Source: Saccharopolyspora hirsuta
GTDB taxonomy: Bacteria > Actinomycetota > Actinomycetes > Mycobacteriales > Pseudonocardiaceae
Direction of reading: 5' to 3'
DNA length: 64,000 bases
Assembly (NCBI RefSeq): GCF_008630535.1
Contig: NZ_VWPH01000017.1
Location: forward strand, 116,404 to 180,403
The translations under genes and the position numbers were made by a program. Shown here in pieces: positions 44,625-54,748 of this stretch. Numbering within the stretch: the first letter of the stretch is position 1; each line of letters starts with the position of its first letter. The notes below the pieces were generated by a model. That model searched no databases. It saw nothing but the letters and a program-made list of their open reading frames with translations, and was not told where the DNA came from.

Positions 44625-47297
44625 GTGGACGTGACGGTTCAGGGGCAGGAGCAGGCGGAGTACCCGCGGCAGTGGGAGGCCGACGTGGTGCTCTCCGACG
44701 GCGGCACGGTGCACATCCGGCCGATCGCGGCGGCGGACGCCGACAAGCTGATCGCCTTCCACGGGCGGCTCAGCGACCGGACCCGCTACTACCGCTACTT
44801 CGGCCCGTACCCGCGCATGCCCCAGCGCGACGTGGAGCGGTTCACGCACGTCGACTACGTCAACCGGGTCGCGCTGGTCGCGCTGCTCGGCGACGACATC
44901 GTGGCGGTGGGCCGCTACGACCGGCTGGGCGAGCAGAAGTCGGCTGAAGTCGCGTTCGTGGTGGAGGACTCGCACCAGGGGCGCGGTCTGGGGTCGATCC
45001 TGCTGGAGCACCTCGCGGCCGCGGCGCGGGAGCGCGGGCTGCAGCGCTTCGTGGCGGAGGTGCTGGCGGAGAACTCGACGATGGTGCGGGTGTTCCGCGA
45101 CGCCGGGTACCAGGTGAGCCGCGCGATGGAGGAAGGCGTGGTGCACCTGGAGTTCGACATCGACCTCACCGAGGAGTCGGTCGCGGTGGCCCGCGCCCGG
45201 GAGCAGGCCGCCGAGGCGCGCAGCGTGCACAACCTGCTGCGACCGCGATCGGTGGCGGTGATCGGGGCCTCCACCGACCACCGCAAGATCGGCCACGCGG
45301 TGCTGGCGAACCTGCTCACCGCGGACTTCACCGGGCCGGTGTACCCGGTCAACCCGGAGCACCGCTCGGTGCGGGGTGTGCGCGCCTACCCCTCGGTGCT
45401 CGACATCCCGGACGAGGTGGATCTCGCCGTGGTGGCGATCCCGGCGGCCGGGGTGACCGAGGTGCTCGACGACTGCCTGGCCAAGGGCGTCAAGACGCTG
45501 GTCATCGTCAGCTCCGGGTTCAGCGAGAGCGGTCCTGCGGGACGGGAGGTCGAGCGCGAGATGGTCCGCGAGGCCCGCGTGCACGGCATGCGGGTGGTCG
45601 GCCCGAACGCGCTGGGCGTGGTCAACACCGACCCGGACTTCCGGTTGAACGCCAGCCTGGCCCCGCAGCTGCCGGGCCGCGGGCGCACCGGGTTCTTCTG
45701 CCAGTCCGGCGCGCTCGGGGTGGCGATCCTGGCCACCGCCACCGAGCGCGGGCTGGGGCTGTCGACGTTCGTCTCGGCGGGCAACCGGGCCGACGTGTCC
45801 GGAAACGACCTGCTGCAGTACTGGCAGACCGACCCGGCCACCGACGTCGTGCTGCTGTACCTGGAGTCGTTCGGCAACCCGCGCAAGTTCGGTCGGCTGG
45901 CGCGCCGGTTGGCCCGCAGCAAGCCGGTCGTGGTGGTCAAGTCGGGGCGCAACGCGGTGCGCCCGGGGCTGGCGGCGACCTCGGTGCAGATCGACGAGAC
46001 CAGCGTGCAGGCGCTGTTCGAGCAGTCCGGCGTCATCCGGGTGGAGTCGGTGGCGCAGATGTTCGACACCGCGCTGCTGCTGGCGCACCAGCCGCTGCCG
46101 CAGGGCGATCGCGTTGCGATCGTGGGCAACTCCTCGGCGCTGGGGATGCTCGCGGCGGACGTCGCCCAGGCCCAGGGCTTGGAGCTGGCCGGGGAGCCGG
46201 TCGACGTGGGCGCGTCGGCGGGCCCGGAGGTGTTCGCCGCCGCAGTCCGCGACGCCGCGCTGCGCCCGGACGTCGATGCCCTGGTGACGGTGTTCGCGCC
46301 CCCGGTGGCCGTTCCGGGGACCGCGTACGCGCGCGCCATGCGGGAGGCCCTGCAGGACGCCGACGTCGCGCGCTCGAAACCGGTGGTGACCACCTTCCTG
46401 GCCGCCGAGGGCGTGCCGGACGAGCTGGCGGTTCCGGGCCCGGACGGCATCGCGGGCAAGGGCTCCGTGCCGTCGTACCCGAGCCCGGAGCGCTCGGTGT
46501 TGGCGCTGGCCCGGGTGACCCGCTACGCGCAGTGGCGGGCCGCTCCGCAGGGGCACTTCGTGCGGCCTTCGGACGTCGACGCCGAGCAGGCGCGGTCGCT
46601 GGTCGAGGACTGGCTGGCGGCCGGTATCGGCAAGCTCGACGACGAGCGCGCGTTGCGGCTCCTCGCCTGCTACGGCATCGACGTGGTGCCGTTCCGCCGG
46701 GTGGGCGGGGTGGAGGAGGCGGTGGCCGCCGCCGAGGCGTTGGGCTTCCCGGTCGCGCTGAAGTCGGTCAGCGACCAGCTCCGGCACCGCAACGACCTGG
46801 TCGGCGTCCGGCTCGACCTGGGCAGCGCCGAAGCGGTGCGGGCGGCCTACGCCGACATCCGCCGGGTGTCCGGGCTCGACGAGGTCTACGTGCAGCGGAT
46901 GGCGGTGCGCGGGACCTCGTGCGTGATCGACCTGATGGACGACCCGTCGTTCGGCACGCTGGTGTCCTTCGGGCTCTCCGGGGTGGCCAGCGAACTGCTC
47001 GGCGACAAGGCCTACCGAGCGCTCCCGCTGTCCGATGAGGATGTGTCCGCGCTGGTCCGGGCGCCGCGAGCGGCACCGCTGCTGGCGGGCTATCGGGGCA
47101 GCGAACCGGCCGACCTGGCGGCGCTGGAGGACCTGGTGCTGCGGGTGGCGACGCTGGCCGAGGACCTGCCGGAGGTGCGCGACCTGGCGCTGCGACCGGT
47201 GCTCGCCTCGCCGGTGGGGGCCGTGGTCACCGGCGCCAAGGTGGCCATCGGCGAGTCCCCGGTGGCGTTGGACACCGGGCCGCGGCGGCTGCGCTGA
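44625..47297 (+). CDS. pat: Protein lysine acetyltransferase, GNAT + acyl-CoA-synthetase-like (Pat)
   Basis: An 890-residue bifunctional protein. GNAT domain at about 25-190 (VHIRPIAAADADKLIAFHGR; acetyl-CoA loop VEDSHQGRGLGSILLEHL). CoA-binding and succinyl-CoA-ligase-like domains at about 205-600 (SVAVIGASTDHRKIGHAVLA, CQSGALGVAILATATERGLG), then an ATP-grasp domain at about 660-890 (LKSVSDQLRHRNDLVGVRLD). The ligase half is probably inactive. GNAT at the N-terminus resembles Streptomyces PatA. It acetylates protein lysines, inactivating acetyl-CoA synthetase. GTG 44625 has GAGGAG; ATG 44583 lies inside acuC. Substrate-level control with AcuC is inferred. Confidence 0.88.
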   Translation: MDVTVQGQEQAEYPRQWEADVVLSDGGTVHIRPIAAADADKLIAFHGRLSDRTRYYRYFGPYPRMPQRDVERFTHVDYVNRVALVALLGDDIVAVGRYDRLGEQKSAEVAFVVEDSHQGRGLGSILLEHLAAAARERGLQRFVAEVLAENSTMVRVFRDAGYQVSRAMEEGVVHLEFDIDLTEESVAVARAREQAAEARSVHNLLRPRSVAVIGASTDHRKIGHAVLANLLTADFTGPVYPVNPEHRSVRGVRAYPSVLDIPDEVDLAVVAIPAAGVTEVLDDCLAKGVKTLVIVSSGFSESGPAGREVEREMVREARVHGMRVVGPNALGVVNTDPDFRLNASLAPQLPGRGRTGFFCQSGALGVAILATATERGLGLSTFVSAGNRADVSGNDLLQYWQTDPATDVVLLYLESFGNPRKFGRLARRLARSKPVVVVKSGRNAVRPGLAATSVQIDETSVQALFEQSGVIRVESVAQMFDTALLLAHQPLPQGDRVAIVGNSSALGMLAADVAQAQGLELAGEPVDVGASAGPEVFAAAVRDAALRPDVDALVTVFAPPVAVPGTAYARAMREALQDADVARSKPVVTTFLAAEGVPDELAVPGPDGIAGKGSVPSYPSPERSVLALARVTRYAQWRAAPQGHFVRPSDVDAEQARSLVEDWLAAGIGKLDDERALRLLACYGIDVVPFRRVGGVEEAVAAAEALGFPVALKSVSDQLRHRNDLVGVRLDLGSAEAVRAAYADIRRVSGLDEVYVQRMAVRGTSCVIDLMDDPSFGTLVSFGLSGVASELLGDKAYRALPLSDEDVSALVRAPRAAPLLAGYRGSEPADLAALEDLVLRVATLAEDLPEVRDLALRPVLASPVGAVVTGAKVAIGESPVALDTGPRRLR

Positions 47298-47338
47298 GCC
47301 CCTGCCCGAGACGGAGCCGTTCCGTTAATCTGTGCCTC

Positions 47339-48250
47339 GTGGACACCGACACCGCCGCCCACAGCCCCGAACCCGACGCGCCCGCCTCGGTCGTGCTCGG
47401 ACTGGTCTCGGCCGGGCAGCACCGGATCAAGGTCCGCGCAGCGCAGCAGGACGACCCGACCAGCCCGGTCGTCGTGCTGGTCCCCGCGATGGGGGTGCCC
47501 GCGCGGTACTACCGGCCGTTCGTGGCCGACCTGCACCGCCAGGGCCTGAGCGTGGTGACCTTCGACCTGCGTGGCCAGGGCGAGAGCAAGCCGATCGCCG
47601 CTCGCGGCGTGCGCTTCGGCTACCAGAGCCTGATCGATGACCTCAACGGTGTCCTCGACCTGGTCGAATCGGTGCTGCCGCAGGCGCCGCGCTTCCTGCT
47701 CGGGCACAGCCTCGGCGGCCAGATCGCCCTCCTGCACACCGCCCGCCACCAGGGCCGGGTGCAAGGCGTGGCGCTGGTGGCCTCGGGCTCGGTGTGGTTC
47801 CGGAGCTTCCCCGGCGTGTACAAGCTGCGCACGCTGGTCGGCACGCAGGTAGTGGCGGGCGCATCGACGCTGCTCGGTTACTGGCCCGGTCACCGGTTCG
47901 GCTTCGGCGGTCGGCAGGCGGCTGGTCTGATGCAGGACTGGGCGCGCCAAGCCCGCACCAGCAAGTACCGGCTCAACGGCTCGGCCACCGATTACGAAGC
48001 GGCGCTGCGCGAGGTGCGCGTGCCGCTGCTGACCGTCAGCGTCGCCGGGGACCGGTTGGCGCCGAAGTCCTCAGTGGACCACCTGGCGGCGAAGGCGCGG
48101 CAGGCGATGCGCACGTCCAAGCACTACACGAGGTCGGCGTCCGGGGCGGAGAACCTCGGCCACTTCAGCTGGGTGCGCAACGGCGGCGCGCTGTCGCGGT
48201 GGGTCAAGGACTGGATCGCAGCCGCGCACGAACCGTCCGTCCACTCCTGA
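47339..48250 (+). CDS. Alpha/beta hydrolase
   Basis: A 303-residue hydrolase. The oxyanion region VLVPAMGVPARYYRPFVADL, acidic strand VVTFDLRGQGESKP, nucleophile FLLGHSLGGQIALLHTARHQ, and likely His in GAENLGHFSWVR are visible. Similar proteins are esterases or lysophospholipases; no substrate can be given. GTG 47339. Ends at a bidirectional terminator with the convergent transporter. Confidence 0.87.
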   Translation: MDTDTAAHSPEPDAPASVVLGLVSAGQHRIKVRAAQQDDPTSPVVVLVPAMGVPARYYRPFVADLHRQGLSVVTFDLRGQGESKPIAARGVRFGYQSLIDDLNGVLDLVESVLPQAPRFLLGHSLGGQIALLHTARHQGRVQGVALVASGSVWFRSFPGVYKLRTLVGTQVVAGASTLLGYWPGHRFGFGGRQAAGLMQDWARQARTSKYRLNGSATDYEAALREVRVPLLTVSVAGDRLAPKSSVDHLAAKARQAMRTSKHYTRSASGAENLGHFSWVRNGGALSRWVKDWIAAAHEPSVHS

Positions 48251-48269
48251 GCGAGTAGCCCGCCCCGGG

Positions 48270-48299
48270 CGGCGGGTGGGTTTCGGCGCCCACCCGCCG
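48270..48299. terminator. Bidirectional terminator
   Basis: Perfect 11-bp stem CGGCGGGTGGG / CCCACCCGCCG with an 8-nt loop between convergent genes. Confidence 0.88.
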
Positions 48300-48304
48300 A
48301 CGCG

Positions 48305-49552
48305 TCAGCAGACCGAGTCGCCGGGCTTGGGGACGCCGAGCCCGAACAACGGGCGCAACTTCAGCCCGATCCAGGTGCCGACCAGTGCCAGCAGTCCCCA
48401 GACCCAGCCGTGCAGCGAGAACGAGGCGATCCCGGAGAAGTAGGCGCCGATGTTGCAGCCGTAGGCGAGGCGAGCGCCGTACCCCATCAGCAGGCCGCCG
48501 ATCACCGCCGCCAGCACCACCTTCACCGGCATGCGCTTGGCCAGCACGAACGCGCCCGATGCGGCGGAGGCGACCAGGGCGCCGACGATGATCCCGAAGT
48601 CCAGCACCGAGGTCGAGTCGGCCAGCACCGGACCGGCCAGCGATGCGGCCCGCTCGCCCTGCCAGTAGGGCCAGCTCGCCACGTCGACGCCGACCGCCTG
48701 CAGCGCCTTCGAGCCCCACAGGACGAACGCCGAGGTGATGCCCCACGGCGAGCCGCGGGTCAGCAGCACGACCGCGTTGAGCACGGCCAGCAGGATCGCC
48801 CCGACCCACAGCGGCCACGCGCCGCGCAGCACCCGCCACAGCCCGCGCGACGTCGGCGGCCGACCGGCCGGGGGAGCGTCGTGCCGACGAGCCCACCGGA
48901 TCGCGACGAAGCCGATCGCACCGAGCACGGCCAGCTGAACGACCAGCGCGCCGAAGTAGCCCAGCCCGGTGTCCTCGGCCAGCGAGAACGAGCCCAGGGT
49001 GATCGCGTCGGACGTCCACAGCGGAAAGTGCAGGGCGCCCAGCACGGAACCGCAGATGAAGAAGAACAGCGTGATAACCATCAGGGTGTTGCCGCCGCCG
49101 ACGGCGAACAGGGTGCCCGAAGCGCACGCGCCGCCCAGCTGCATGCCGATGCCGAACAGCACCGCGCCGACGACCAGCCCGAGGCCGACCGGCGAGACGT
49201 TGCCCTCCGCCTCCCCGCCGAAGAAGGTCACTCCACCGGCCAGGATCGGGGCGAAGAGGATCGACGCCGCGCCGAGCATGAGCAGGTGCGCGCGGATCCC
49301 CTCGGTCTGCCCGACGGAGACGAGCTGCCGCCAGGCGGAGGTGAACCCGAAGCGGGAGTGGAACAGGGTCAGCCCGAGCGAGAGGCCGAGCGCGGCCAGC
49401 ACGGCGGACTTCACGCCGACCACGACGGCCGCGGCGACCACCAGCGCCACGGCGGCGAGCGCACCGACGGTCAGCGGAACCCACTGCGGTTTGCCCTGCG
49501 GCTCTTGCGGGGGCGCAGTTCTCTGCGGGGCGGATGTGGCTGTGGTCGACAT
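48305..49552 (-). CDS. YeeE/YedE-family sulfur-compound transporter (TsuA-like)
   Basis: A 415-residue membrane protein with about nine hydrophobic segments in two homologous halves. Each half carries the conserved Cys motif: QLGGACASGTLFAVGGGN (first half) and LAYGCNIGAYFSG (second half). In TsuA-like proteins these cysteines relay thiosulfate across the membrane. ATG 49552; an upstream frame starting at 49684 lacks a binding site. Role in thiosulfate uptake is inferred; the rhodanese gene at 42515 could use it. Confidence 0.85.
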   Translation of the reverse strand: MSTTATSAPQRTAPPQEPQGKPQWVPLTVGALAAVALVVAAAVVVGVKSAVLAALGLSLGLTLFHSRFGFTSAWRQLVSVGQTEGIRAHLLMLGAASILFAPILAGGVTFFGGEAEGNVSPVGLGLVVGAVLFGIGMQLGGACASGTLFAVGGGNTLMVITLFFFICGSVLGALHFPLWTSDAITLGSFSLAEDTGLGYFGALVVQLAVLGAIGFVAIRWARRHDAPPAGRPPTSRGLWRVLRGAWPLWVGAILLAVLNAVVLLTRGSPWGITSAFVLWGSKALQAVGVDVASWPYWQGERAASLAGPVLADSTSVLDFGIIVGALVASAASGAFVLAKRMPVKVVLAAVIGGLLMGYGARLAYGCNIGAYFSGIASFSLHGWVWGLLALVGTWIGLKLRPLFGLGVPKPGDSVC

Positions 49553-49702
49553 TCTCGGCACTCCAAGGCTGGAAGTGGATCGCACCGACGAAACCACGTT
49601 TCGGGGACCGATCACCAGCAGTTCCGAATTGTGGGAAAGGTGTGGATCGAACCAACGTGATTTCCACGCAACCCGACGCGCCACCCCCTCCGTCTGTAGG
49701 GC

Positions 49703-50158
49703 ATGAGACGCCTACACACCGCAATGGGTGCGGGGGCTCTGCTCCTTGCGCTGGCCGCCTGCGCCCAACAGCCGACCAACGAAGTGGGTTTCGGCGGCCA
49801 GCCGCCGGCACCGCCCGGCCCGGTGCAGCCGAAGCCGGAGAACGAACGGACCCCCGTCGCCGAGAGCTCGCTCGACGCCACGAAGCTGCCGAAGGGATAC
49901 CCGGCGAAGGTCTGGACCCAGGACGGCGGGACCGCCCTCGTGGCCACCGGCCAGGAAGGCGGCTGCAGCAAGGTGCACGCCGAGGTGGCCGAGCAGACCG
50001 CTGAGCAGGTCAAGCTCGTCCTCGTCGAGGAGACCCCGGAACCGCCGGGGATCTGCACGATGGACCTGCGCTACCCGCCGGTGGCGGTCCGCCTGGACGC
50101 GCCGCTCGACGCCCGCAAGGTCGTCCTGGAACAGCGCGACGTGAAGGTGCCGCGCTGA
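49703..50158 (+). CDS. Secreted lipoprotein of unknown function
   Basis: A 151-residue protein with signal peptide MRRLHTAMGAGALLLALAAC (lipobox LAAC), a Pro-rich linker (PPAPPGPVQPKPENE) and a small domain with two cysteines (GGCSKVHAE and PGICTMDLRYPP), probably a disulfide. No family recognised. ATG 49703 has no clear Shine-Dalgarno; a TGTAGG stretch just before it could be a -10 element of a leaderless message. Confidence 0.72.
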   Translation: MRRLHTAMGAGALLLALAACAQQPTNEVGFGGQPPAPPGPVQPKPENERTPVAESSLDATKLPKGYPAKVWTQDGGTALVATGQEGGCSKVHAEVAEQTAEQVKLVLVEETPEPPGICTMDLRYPPVAVRLDAPLDARKVVLEQRDVKVPR

Positions 50159-50200
50159 GCACGAAGAGAAATCCTGCCCGTGAGAACGAGTTGAGCAGAT

Positions 50201-50262
50201 AACCAGAACACCGCGTTTCCCGCAGGAGGTGGGGCTCCTGCGGGAAACGTGGCGTTCTGGTT
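50201..50262. repeat. Long hairpin, 28-bp arms
   Basis: Arms 50201-50228 and 50235-50262, complementary except at two positions, around a 6-nt loop. The left arm begins AACCAGAACACCGCG and the right ends TGGCGTTCTGGTT. Lies 43 nt after the lipoprotein stop. Longer than the other terminators of this window. Confidence 0.88.
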
Positions 50263-50317
50263 CTGGAATGTCCACCACTCGTTTTGCGTGGCGGAACCTC
50301 AGCGCCCGCCTGGACTC

Positions 50318-50388
50318 CGGGTGCCCAACTGCCAATACGGCAGTCGGACCGTCCTCGCCGGAAAGAACCCCGAAGGGGTGGGCACCCG
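50318..50388. ncRNA. Possible structured RNA: multi-branch domain
   Basis: Outer stem CGGGTGCCCA / TGGGCACCCG (50318-50327 with 50379-50388) is perfect. It encloses a directly stacked hairpin ACTGCC / GGCAGT (50328-50344), a weak CGG/CCG pairing and CCCC-GAA-GGGG (50368-50378). This looks like a three- or four-way junction. Strand unknown. Not a tRNA. Confidence 0.4.
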
Positions 50389-50411
50389 TGAACCCGCGGC
50401 GGTTCGAGTTG

Positions 50412-50453
50412 CGAGGGTGGGTTGTGCGCCTGGCGGCGCATGCGACCCCCTCG
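50412..50453. ncRNA. Possible structured RNA: long hairpin
   Basis: CGAGGG pairs with CCCTCG, then GGTTG with CGACC (one G-U), then TGCGCC with GGCGCA, capped by the tetraloop TGGC. 17 pairs with small internal loops. Neighbouring AAGCGGC-TGGC-GCCGCTT (50496-50513) uses the same loop. Confidence 0.4.
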
Positions 50454-50521
50454 GATCAGTGCCGGTCGCTCTTCGCAGTATCCGTTTATCGCCGGAAGCG
50501 GCTGGCGCCGCTTGCCTGACG

Positions 50522-50599
50522 CGAACTCGGCCCGCACGTTGTGCGCCCCGATCCTCGGGCCTTCCCGCTACCGGGGCGCCGCCGCGCAAGCCGAGCTCG
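50522..50599. ncRNA. Possible structured RNA: second multi-branch domain
   Basis: Outer stem CGAACTCGGC / GCCGAGCTCG (9 of 10 pairs) encloses GCAC-GTT-GTGC and an 8-bp perfect stem GCGCCCCG / CGGGGCGC (50543-50550 with 50572-50579), which encloses CGGG-CCTT-CCCG. Lies directly 3' of the fumarase stop. Confidence 0.4.
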
Positions 50600-50614
50600 T
50601 CAGCCTGAGAAGGA

Positions 50615-52270
<1,656 letters not shown>

Positions 52271-52469
52271 GTCGCGGCTCCTTTGCGCGCGTTCGGGTTA
52301 CGCGATGCCCCATGTAACCGCGTGGTGGATCAGCGCGTCCACGGGGGTGGCCCAGGTGTGACGGATCGCCAATCCGGCCGGTGCGGGCGGGCGGCACCCG
52401 ACCTGCGACGCTGGCAACCGGACTCGTCGCCGCACTTCGGGAGCGGTGCCTGTAGCTACGGAGGTCATC

Positions 52470-53198
52470 TTGTCGACGACAGATCCACTCGACCGGCTGG
52501 TCAACCTTCGGGACCTGGGCGGCCAGCCCGTCAGCGACGGCGTGCTGACCCGGGCGGGCGTGGTGCTGCGCAGTGACGCTCCGCACGCCGGGGACCGCGC
52601 GCCGGAGGACGTGCCGAGCTGGCCGCCGGAGGTGGTGGTGGACCTGCGCGATTCGTGGGAGACGGAGCGCGAGGAGCACCCGCTGGCGGAGGTCGCCGAG
52701 GTGCGCAACGTCCCGCTGCTGGAGGACCTGCAGGACGTCGAGGTCGAGATCGACGATGCGGCGCACGACCTGACCAAGCTCTACCAGACGATCCTGCAGG
52801 GAGCCCCGAAGAAGCTGGTCGAGGTGTTCCGCATCGTGCTGGAGGCGGATGGCCCGGTGCTGATCCACTGCGCGGCGGGCAAGGACCGCACGGGGGTTTC
52901 GGCGGCGCTGCTGCTGAGCGCGGTGGGGGTGCGCGACGACGCGATCGTGGCCGACTACGCGCGCACGGACCAGAACATGTTCCGGGTGCTCCAGCGGCTC
53001 GACGCCGCCCCGGTCCTGCCGCCGGGGGTGGACGAGGAGATGGTCCGCGAGCTGATGTCGACGCCGACGGAGGCGATCGAGAGCGTCCTCGATACCTTCC
53101 GGCGGTTCGAGGACCGGGCGGCGGGCTGGCTCCGGAGCCACGGCGTGACGGAGGACGAGCTGACCCGCTGGCGCCAGAAGTTCACCGCGAAGGCCTGA
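52470..53198 (+). CDS. PtpB-like tyrosine/dual-specificity phosphatase
   Basis: A 242-residue phosphatase with the P-loop signature IHCAAGKDRTGVSAALL (Cys134 nucleophile, Arg in the DRTG turn) and the N-terminal family motif NLRDLGG, VLRSDAPH. The lysine in the P-loop (HCAAGKDRTG) is typical of the PtpB/lipid-phosphatase type, which can act on phosphotyrosine, phosphothreonine and phosphoinositides. The likely start is TTG 52470 with GGAGG at 5 nt; GTG 52446 lies upstream in frame but lacks one. Divergent from fumA. Confidence 0.87.
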   Translation: MSTTDPLDRLVNLRDLGGQPVSDGVLTRAGVVLRSDAPHAGDRAPEDVPSWPPEVVVDLRDSWETEREEHPLAEVAEVRNVPLLEDLQDVEVEIDDAAHDLTKLYQTILQGAPKKLVEVFRIVLEADGPVLIHCAAGKDRTGVSAALLLSAVGVRDDAIVADYARTDQNMFRVLQRLDAAPVLPPGVDEEMVRELMSTPTEAIESVLDTFRRFEDRAAGWLRSHGVTEDELTRWRQKFTAKA

Positions 53199-53207
53199 TC
53201 GGAGCAC

Positions 53208-53248
53208 AGCGGCCTGCTCACCCCGGTGGACGAGGTGAGCAGGCCGCT
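53208..53248 (+). terminator. Terminator of the phosphatase gene
   Basis: Perfect 15-bp stem AGCGGCCTGCTCACC / GGTGAGCAGGCCGCT, 9 nt after the stop. Its core resembles the hairpin at 3731. Confidence 0.88.
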
Positions 53249-53299
53249 CGTTCGTGGCTCAGTTGTTTTTCTCGCGGCGTAAGGCCCAGCCGCACCTCG

Positions 53300-54095
53300 G
53301 CGGGCATCCACGCGTTCAAGGTCATCCCGTACGCGAAGCCCCCGTTCCGCGACAACCGCTTCCGCCCGCCGAAGCCAGTGGATCCCTGCAGTGCGCGAGA
53401 ACATCGCGGCCTTCGGCGGAGACCCGCACGACATCACGATCTCCGGGCAGTCCTCCGGCGCGATACACGTCGGCATGCTGCTCACCGCCCCTAGCGCCTG
53501 AGGACCCGTTTGCCGCGCGGATCATGCAGAGCGGTGCCGGGAACGCCGTGGTCGACCCGGACACGGCGCACCACGTGGGGCGCCTCCTGGCGGACATCCC
53601 GCCGACCCGCGAAGCGATCGCGGCCGTCCTGATCCCCAGGGCTCTTCGGCCCGTTCGACCTGGATCGCCGAAGTGATGCTGACCGAAGCCGCCGGGCTGT
53701 GCGAACTACCAGCGGAGAAGGCCCTCGCCGTCTACCGCGTCTCCAACCCGACCGCGAGCGCAGGCGACATCCTGGCCCTCCTGCAATGAGACTGGTGGTA
53801 CCGAGCACCCGCGTACCGCCTGGCCGAATCCCGAGCAAGGACGAACTCGCCCACCTGCGTCTACGGTTCACCTGGCGCTCCCCGCAGTACAACGGCCTCC
53901 TAGGCGCCTGCCACTACGTCGAGGTCCCGTTCGTCTTCGACCTCCTCGACTCCCGAGGTTCCACCAGCTGACAGGCCCAACCCCACCCCAGCCGCTGGCC
54001 AAAGCGATGCACGACGCCTGGACGTCCTTCACAACAACCGGAAACCCGGGTTGGCCCACGTACGACCTGACGACCAGGCCAGTCCAACGCTCCGA
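53300..54095 (+). pseudogene. Carboxylesterase type B pseudogene
   Basis: Remnants of one carboxylesterase appear in order but in different frames. They are GIHAFKVIPYAKPPFRDNRF (from about 53303), VRENIAAFGGDPHDITISGQ with SSGAIHVGMLL (nucleophile-elbow region, from about 53396), EDPFAARIMQSGAGNAVVDP (from about 53500), TREAIAAV, EKALAVYRVSNPT, a stop codon (53787-53789) in front of WWYRAPAYRLAES, RSPQYNGLLGACHYVEVPFV, and finally AMHDAWTSFTTTGNPGWPTY. About 130 residues are missing between the first two blocks. At least four frame changes and one stop make it non-functional. Confidence 0.85.
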
Positions 54096-54748
54096 AGAAC
54101 ATCCCCGCCTGGCCCACAAACGGACCCAGAAGAAAAGATCTGGCGAGGAATCTTCTGACTCGCCAACCGCGCAGTCCCCAGCAAGATCAACAAAGTGCGA
54201 CTTGCTCCCGGCCACCCACCCGACGGCCCAGCGGGCAGAGCGAAGCGAACGGCCCGTCCACCCCGCAGAGCGAGATGGACGGGCCACCCACCAGGTAAGG
54301 GTCGGGAGGTCGGACCCGTCCGAACGACGACCCCGGCCTCCCGGAGAAAGCGGTGAAACCACCGCAAAGCCAAACCCCCGAGAACAAGAAGGCTGACCCC
54401 ACCACCCCAAAAAATCAACGAGCCAACCGGGTAAAACCCAAAAACCCCAAAGCCCCAGAACGCACAACCCAGACGAACCCCAACGACCCAAAAACCCCAA
54501 GGAGCCCAATGGCCCCAACGATCCCCAAGGCTCCAAGGTCCCCGACCTACCCCACGAACCAAACCACCGACCAAAACATCGGAGGCTGGTCCGCGAGCAG
54601 GCCGGGAACGCTGGGAGGGCGAGGAGCCGTCCTGAACGTCACCACCGCACCGTGGGGGTCTGCGGGGGCTCGGCCCCCGCAAAATCATCGAGGAGCGGGA
54701 ATGGCCTGCGCTTTCCGCAGGCACACGTCGCCTACCCGCTCCGCCCCC
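54096..54748. other. Gene-free, strand-asymmetric low-complexity stretch
   Basis: From about 54355 to 54580 the + strand is composed almost entirely of A and C in runs such as CCCAAAAACCCCAAAG; the minus strand is G/T-rich. There is a hairpin GGCCCGTCCA / TGGACGGGCC (54251-54285) and a terminator near 54661. Long minus-strand frames here encode only G/W/L/S-rich nonsense. No gene. Confidence 0.75.
54661..54681. terminator. Terminator after sigB
   Basis: Perfect 9-bp stem TGCGGGGGC / GCCCCCGCA with loop TCG, downstream of the sigB stop as read on the minus strand. Confidence 0.75.

Larger units (their letters stand above)
50159..50614. other. 456-nt gene-free stretch with dense nested stem-loops
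   Basis: No convincing gene. Strikingly, much of the sequence from 50201 to 50599 is engaged in long, mostly perfect inverted repeats (listed separately), on a scale unusual even for high-GC DNA. It could encode a structured RNA, in either direction, or be a foldback element. Confidence 0.65.

Noticed and set aside
44040..46787. 915-residue open frame opposite acuC/pat
   Set aside because: Antisense of two well-supported genes; low-complexity composition and no domains.
50396..50411. GGTTCGA resembling a tRNA T-loop
   Set aside because: No matching acceptor stem or anticodon arm; the position equivalent to C61 is not C.
50229..50608. Short frames of about 90-120 residues in the structured gap
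   Set aside because: No start signals, no conserved pattern; the nucleotide sequence is better explained by base-paired arms.
53868..54536. Minus-strand protein-like frames rich in G, W, L and S
   Set aside because: Product of G/T-rich low-complexity sequence; no ribosome-binding site or motif.
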